Shown piece after piece: positions 4,596 to 7,730 of a stretch of DNA of 7,730 bases; the first letter of the stretch is position 1; each line of letters starts with the position of its first letter. Made by a program: the position numbers and the translations under genes. This stretch comes from Minisyncoccota bacterium (GTDB lineage Bacteria > Patescibacteriota > Minisyncoccia > UBA6257 > HR35), in assembly GCA_028276075.1 (NCBI GenBank), contig JAPYXA010000018.1, positions 1 through 7,730 of the forward strand, given 5' to 3'. Under the pieces are notes generated by a model. That model had not been told where the DNA came from. It searched no databases and saw only the letters and a list, made by a program, of their open reading frames with translations.

Positions 4596-7295
4596 ATGCC
4601 TAAAAAAAATATATCTAACAAAAATACCAATTTTTTAAACTTGAAAAATAATAACAGAAATAATTTTTTAAAAATAAGCCGTTTTTTTACAAAAGAAAAT
4701 ATTCACCCTTTTGATGAAGTTAAATGGTTAAAAAGAGAAGCAGAAATACCCGGTTCAAATTTTAAAACAAGTGGAGTTGAATTTCCTGATTTTTATAGCC
4801 AAAATGCTATAAATATTATTTCTTCTAAATATTTTAAGGTTATAAATGGCAAACCCGAGACTTCTCTTAAAGAACTTATAAATAGAGTAGTTAAAACTTT
4901 TAAAAAATGGGGATTAGAACAGGGTTATTTTGATGAAAAATCAGCAGAAATTTATGAAAAAGAATTAACTTATATAATTTTGCATCAATATGCAACCTTT
5001 AATTCTCCTGTTTGGTTTAATGTTGGAGTTGAGGGAAGAGCTGCTCAGTGTTCTGCTTGTTTTATTCTTGATGTTGAAGACAATATGGAGTCTATTTTAG
5101 ATTGGATTAAAATCGAGGGAATGATCTTTAAAGGTGGTTCTGGATCAGGCGTTAATTTATCAAAATTAAGAGCAAAAGGAGAAAAACTTTCAGCTGGTGG
5201 AGTATCATCAGGCGTAATTTCTTTTATGAGAGCAGCAGATGCTGTTGCTGGAAGTATCAAAAGTGGTGGAACAACTCGTAGGGCTGCTAAAATGATAATT
5301 TTGAATGCTGATCATCCTGAAATTATGGATTATATTAGGGTAAAAGCTGAAGAGGAAAAGAAGGTAAGAGCACTAATAGAAGCTGGATATGATATGACTG
5401 ATATGAATAACCCTTTATGGCAAAATATTTTCTTTCAAAACGCAAATAATTCTGTTAGAATTCCTGATTCTTTGATGGAAAAAGCCATTAAAGATCAAGA
5501 ATGGGAAACTTATAATAGAACTGATGGAAAAGTAAGCCAAGTTTATAAAGCCAAAGATATTTTATGGGAGATCGCAAAAGCCGCTTGGGAATGTGGGGAT
5601 CCGGGTGTTCAATTTGATGATATTATTCAGAAATGGCATACATGTAAAAATTCAGGAAGAATTGAGGCAACTAATCCTTGTAGTGAATATTTGTTTTTAA
5701 ATTGGACAAGCTGCAATTTAGCATCGATTAATCTTTTAAAATTTCTTAAAGAAGATGGAAGCTTTGATGTTCCTGCATTTGTTCATACTGCAAGAATTAT
5801 GTTTCTCTCCCAGGATCTTTTAATTTCTAAAGCAGATTATCCTCATCCGAAAATTGACGAAGAAACTAAAAAATATAGAACCATTGGCCTGGGATATACT
5901 AATTTAGGAGCTTTGATTATGGCTTTGGGAATTCCTTATGATAGCGATTCTGCAAGAGATTTGGCAGCAAGTATTACAGCGCTGATGACAGGAAGTGCTT
6001 ATAAACTTTCTGCTGAAATTTCTTCTAAGTTAGGATCGTTTCCTGAATATGAAAAAAATAAAGAACCTATGATGCAAGTTATGAAAATGCATAAAGATCA
6101 CTTAAAGAATATAAAAGAAAACCAATTTAATAAAGAAATTTTAGAAAGAGCAAAAGAAACCTGGGATGAAGTAATTGAACTTGGTTTAATATATGGTTTT
6201 AGGAATGCTCAAACAACAGTAATTGCTCCTACCGGAACAATTTCCTTTATGATGGATGCTGATACTACGGGGATTGAGCCCGATTTTTCATTAGTTAAAA
6301 TGAAACAGCTTGTTGGTGGTGGCTATATGACTATTGTTAACAAAACAGTATCTTTTGCTTTAAAAAAATTAGGTTATCCCGAGAATCAAATAGAAGAAAT
6401 TTTGAAACATCTTCAAGATACTCAAAATATTGAATCCGCGCCCTATCTTAAACAGGAACATTTGCCAGTTTTTGATTGTGCTATAAAACCGCCAGGAGGA
6501 AAAAGATATATATCTTGGCTAGGTCATGTTAAAATGGTGGCAGCTGTGCAGCCATTTATTTCCGGAGGAATCTCAAAAACCTTCAATATGCCCAATGAAA
6601 CAACAGTAGAAGAAATTTATAATGCTTACTTTACAGCGTGGAAATTAGGGATTAAATGTTTTGCTGTTTATAGAGATGGTTCAAAGGCTACTCAAGCTTT
6701 GTTTTCTTCAGTAAGCAAAAAAGAGCCTAAAATTACGAGAAAAAGATTGGCTAATGTGAGACAATCAGAAACTCATAAGTTTTCAATAGGTGGACATGAG
6801 GGCTATTTAACTTATGGAATGTTTGAAGATGGTACACTAGGTGAAATTTTTATTAAAATGTCAAAACAGGGAAGTACGCTTGCAGGATTACTTGATGCTT
6901 TTGCTATTTCAGTTTCAATAGCTTTACAGTACGGAGTACCACTTAAAGATTTAATAAATAAATTTATTTATATGAGGTTTGAACCAATGGGGATTACAAA
7001 TAATGAAAAAATTCCTATGGCAAGCTCTATAGTTGATTATATATTTAAATATTTAGCTTTTAGATTTTTATCAGCCGAAGAACTCAAAGAAGTTGGTTTA
7101 GAGGTTAAAGATATAGATCTTTTAAAACAACACCCTAAATTAATAGAAGATGAAGATATTATTGAGATTAAGAAATCCAAAACTGAAAATAATTTAGCTG
7201 GCCCACCTTGTAAATTCTGCGGAGGAATGACTACGAGAACAGGAAGTTGTTATACATGTTTGGAGTGTGGAGAAAGTTCTGGTGGATGTGGTTAG
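4596..7295 (+). CDS. nrdJ: Adenosylcobalamin-dependent (class II) ribonucleoside reductase
   Basis: It reduces ribonucleotides to deoxyribonucleotides in the cytoplasm using a B12-generated thiyl radical, so no oxygen or NrdB partner is needed. From ATG 4596 it has 899 residues; TTG 4551 would add 15 residues and there is no clear Shine-Dalgarno at either. Residues 1-30 are a K/N-rich low-complexity leader. The catalytic set is complete: SACF with redox Cys155, NPCSE with Asn360, thiyl Cys362 and Glu364, and redox Cys373 exactly 11 residues after Cys362, as in Thermotoga NrdJ. The phosphate-binding PTGTIS is at 545-550. A TSCPD-type domain (about 725-830, FSIGGHEGYLTYG onward) follows AVYRDGSK. 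The tail has Cys872, 875, 885, 888, 891 and 898, fitting a zinc ribbon plus terminal redox cysteines. No intein or frameshift is seen. The 88 bases upstream show no cobalamin riboswitch or NrdR box. The stop overlaps that of the convergent recombinase gene by 4 bp. Confidence 0.97.
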   Translation: MPKKNISNKNTNFLNLKNNNRNNFLKISRFFTKENIHPFDEVKWLKREAEIPGSNFKTSGVEFPDFYSQNAINIISSKYFKVINGKPETSLKELINRVVKTFKKWGLEQGYFDEKSAEIYEKELTYIILHQYATFNSPVWFNVGVEGRAAQCSACFILDVEDNMESILDWIKIEGMIFKGGSGSGVNLSKLRAKGEKLSAGGVSSGVISFMRAADAVAGSIKSGGTTRRAAKMIILNADHPEIMDYIRVKAEEEKKVRALIEAGYDMTDMNNPLWQNIFFQNANNSVRIPDSLMEKAIKDQEWETYNRTDGKVSQVYKAKDILWEIAKAAWECGDPGVQFDDIIQKWHTCKNSGRIEATNPCSEYLFLNWTSCNLASINLLKFLKEDGSFDVPAFVHTARIMFLSQDLLISKADYPHPKIDEETKKYRTIGLGYTNLGALIMALGIPYDSDSARDLAASITALMTGSAYKLSAEISSKLGSFPEYEKNKEPMMQVMKMHKDHLKNIKENQFNKEILERAKETWDEVIELGLIYGFRNAQTTVIAPTGTISFMMDADTTGIEPDFSLVKMKQLVGGGYMTIVNKTVSFALKKLGYPENQIEEILKHLQDTQNIESAPYLKQEHLPVFDCAIKPPGGKRYISWLGHVKMVAAVQPFISGGISKTFNMPNETTVEEIYNAYFTAWKLGIKCFAVYRDGSKATQALFSSVSKKEPKITRKRLANVRQSETHKFSIGGHEGYLTYGMFEDGTLGEIFIKMSKQGSTLAGLLDAFAISVSIALQYGVPLKDLINKFIYMRFEPMGITNNEKIPMASSIVDYIFKYLAFRFLSAEELKEVGLEVKDIDLLKQHPKLIEDEDIIEIKKSKTENNLAGPPCKFCGGMTTRTGSCYTCLECGESSGGCG

Positions 7296-7730
7296 TTTTT
7301 TCTTCTTTTGCCATGGAAAGCTTGATGTATCTGTTTGAGTTCCTTATTTGTTAGATGAGTATAAACTTGCGTTGTCTGAATATTTTTATGACCTAATAAA
7401 AGTTGAATAGCTCTTAAATCAGCGCCTGATGATAAAAGATCTGTTGCAAATTGATGTCTTAAGGTATGAGGAGTTATTTTTTTTAAAATCCCAGCTTTTT
7501 TAGCATAAAATTTTATTATCTTTTCTACTCCTCGAGGAGTTAATCTTTTAAATGTTTTGTTTTTGCTTAAATTGATAAATAAAGCTGGATTGTCATCTTT
7601 TCTTTTATCTAAATAATCCTTTATAGCTTTTTTTGCTTTTTGAGAAAGGAAAACAATTCTAAATTTATTTCCCTTGCCCTTAACAACTATTTCGCCTTTA
7701 TTTAAATCTATATCTTTGTTAAGAGAACAA
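7292..7730 (-). CDS. Tyrosine recombinase, Xer-type, C-terminal catalytic part (5' end outside window)
   Basis: Reading the minus strand from the right edge gives 145 residues, beginning CSLNKDIDLNKGEIVVKGKG and ending FHGKRRKN, with TAA complementary to 7292-7294. It is the catalytic domain of a phage-integrase-family recombinase. The beta-hairpin Lys is in VKGKGNKFR (residue 17 or 19 of the fragment), HTLRH supplies His and the second Arg, LLGHKNIQTT supplies the second His, and VYTHL carries the nucleophilic Tyr. The first catalytic Arg, expected in a GLRxSEL motif, would lie just beyond the edge. The spacing and the ending match XerC/XerD/XerA proteins more than phage integrases, which would suggest chromosome-dimer resolution. 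A paralogue with another role cannot be excluded without the N-terminal half. The promoter is outside the window. It is convergent with nrdJ. Confidence 0.92.
   Translation of the reverse strand, partial: CSLNKDIDLNKGEIVVKGKGNKFRIVFLSQKAKKAIKDYLDKRKDDNPALFINLSKNKTFKRLTPRGVEKIIKFYAKKAGILKKITPHTLRHQFATDLLSSGADLRAIQLLLGHKNIQTTQVYTHLTNKELKQIHQAFHGKRRKN

Noticed and set aside
5045..5260. Reverse-strand ORF inside nrdJ, and similar ones at 3133-3366 and 892-1110
   Set aside because: They lie antisense to strongly supported coding sequence, with no recognisable domain or ribosome binding site.
4596..7295. Intein or insertion in nrdJ, common in this gene family
   Set aside because: All motifs follow in normal order and spacing (Cys362 to Cys373 is 11 residues), with no splicing-junction or endonuclease motifs.

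Overview
The window looks like a chromosomal piece of a low-GC member of the Candidate Phyla Radiation (Patescibacteria, Parcubacteria-like). This placement is inferred from gene content, not from a marker-tree search. The supporting signs are very AT-rich genes with almost no Shine-Dalgarno motifs, a secreted lamin-tail-like protein of a type I associate with these genomes, a TPR-tailed O-antigen-ligase-type membrane enzyme, a B12-dependent class II ribonucleotide reductase and a Xer-type recombinase. Translation appears standard: no in-frame UGA occurs and the stops seen are UAA and UAG.

Layout. (1) 1-820 holds the 3' end of a probable surface-protein gene with a strong terminator, then a second ORF whose C-terminal part is a divergent copy of the same domain, followed by its own strong terminator. 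The second ORF starts inside the loop of the first terminator and has no visible ribosome binding site, so it may be a remnant or silent cassette. (2) 929-2068 encodes a secreted or membrane-anchored protein with an Ig/Fn3-like region and a lamin-tail-like region. (3) 2069-2306 is non-coding, followed by tRNA-Gly(TCC) at 2307-2379 and an imperfect palindrome at 2392-2430. (4) 2441-4507 encodes a polytopic O-antigen ligase/polymerase-family protein with a C-terminal TPR-like tail. (5) 4596-7295 encodes NrdJ with all expected catalytic cysteines. (6) 7292-7730, on the minus strand, is the C-terminal part of a tyrosine recombinase. It meets nrdJ tail to tail with a 4-bp stop-codon overlap.

Togetherness. 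The first half is themed on the cell surface: surface protein(s), a secreted lamin-tail-like protein and a possible glycan-transfer enzyme. It is plausible, but only inferred, that the ligase-type enzyme decorates proteins of this kind. The second half is housekeeping: deoxynucleotide synthesis and a recombinase that could serve chromosome-dimer resolution. No CRISPR array, insertion sequence, toxin-antitoxin pair or defence system is visible. The most unusual structure is the tandem terminator-bounded C-terminal domain pair at the left edge.
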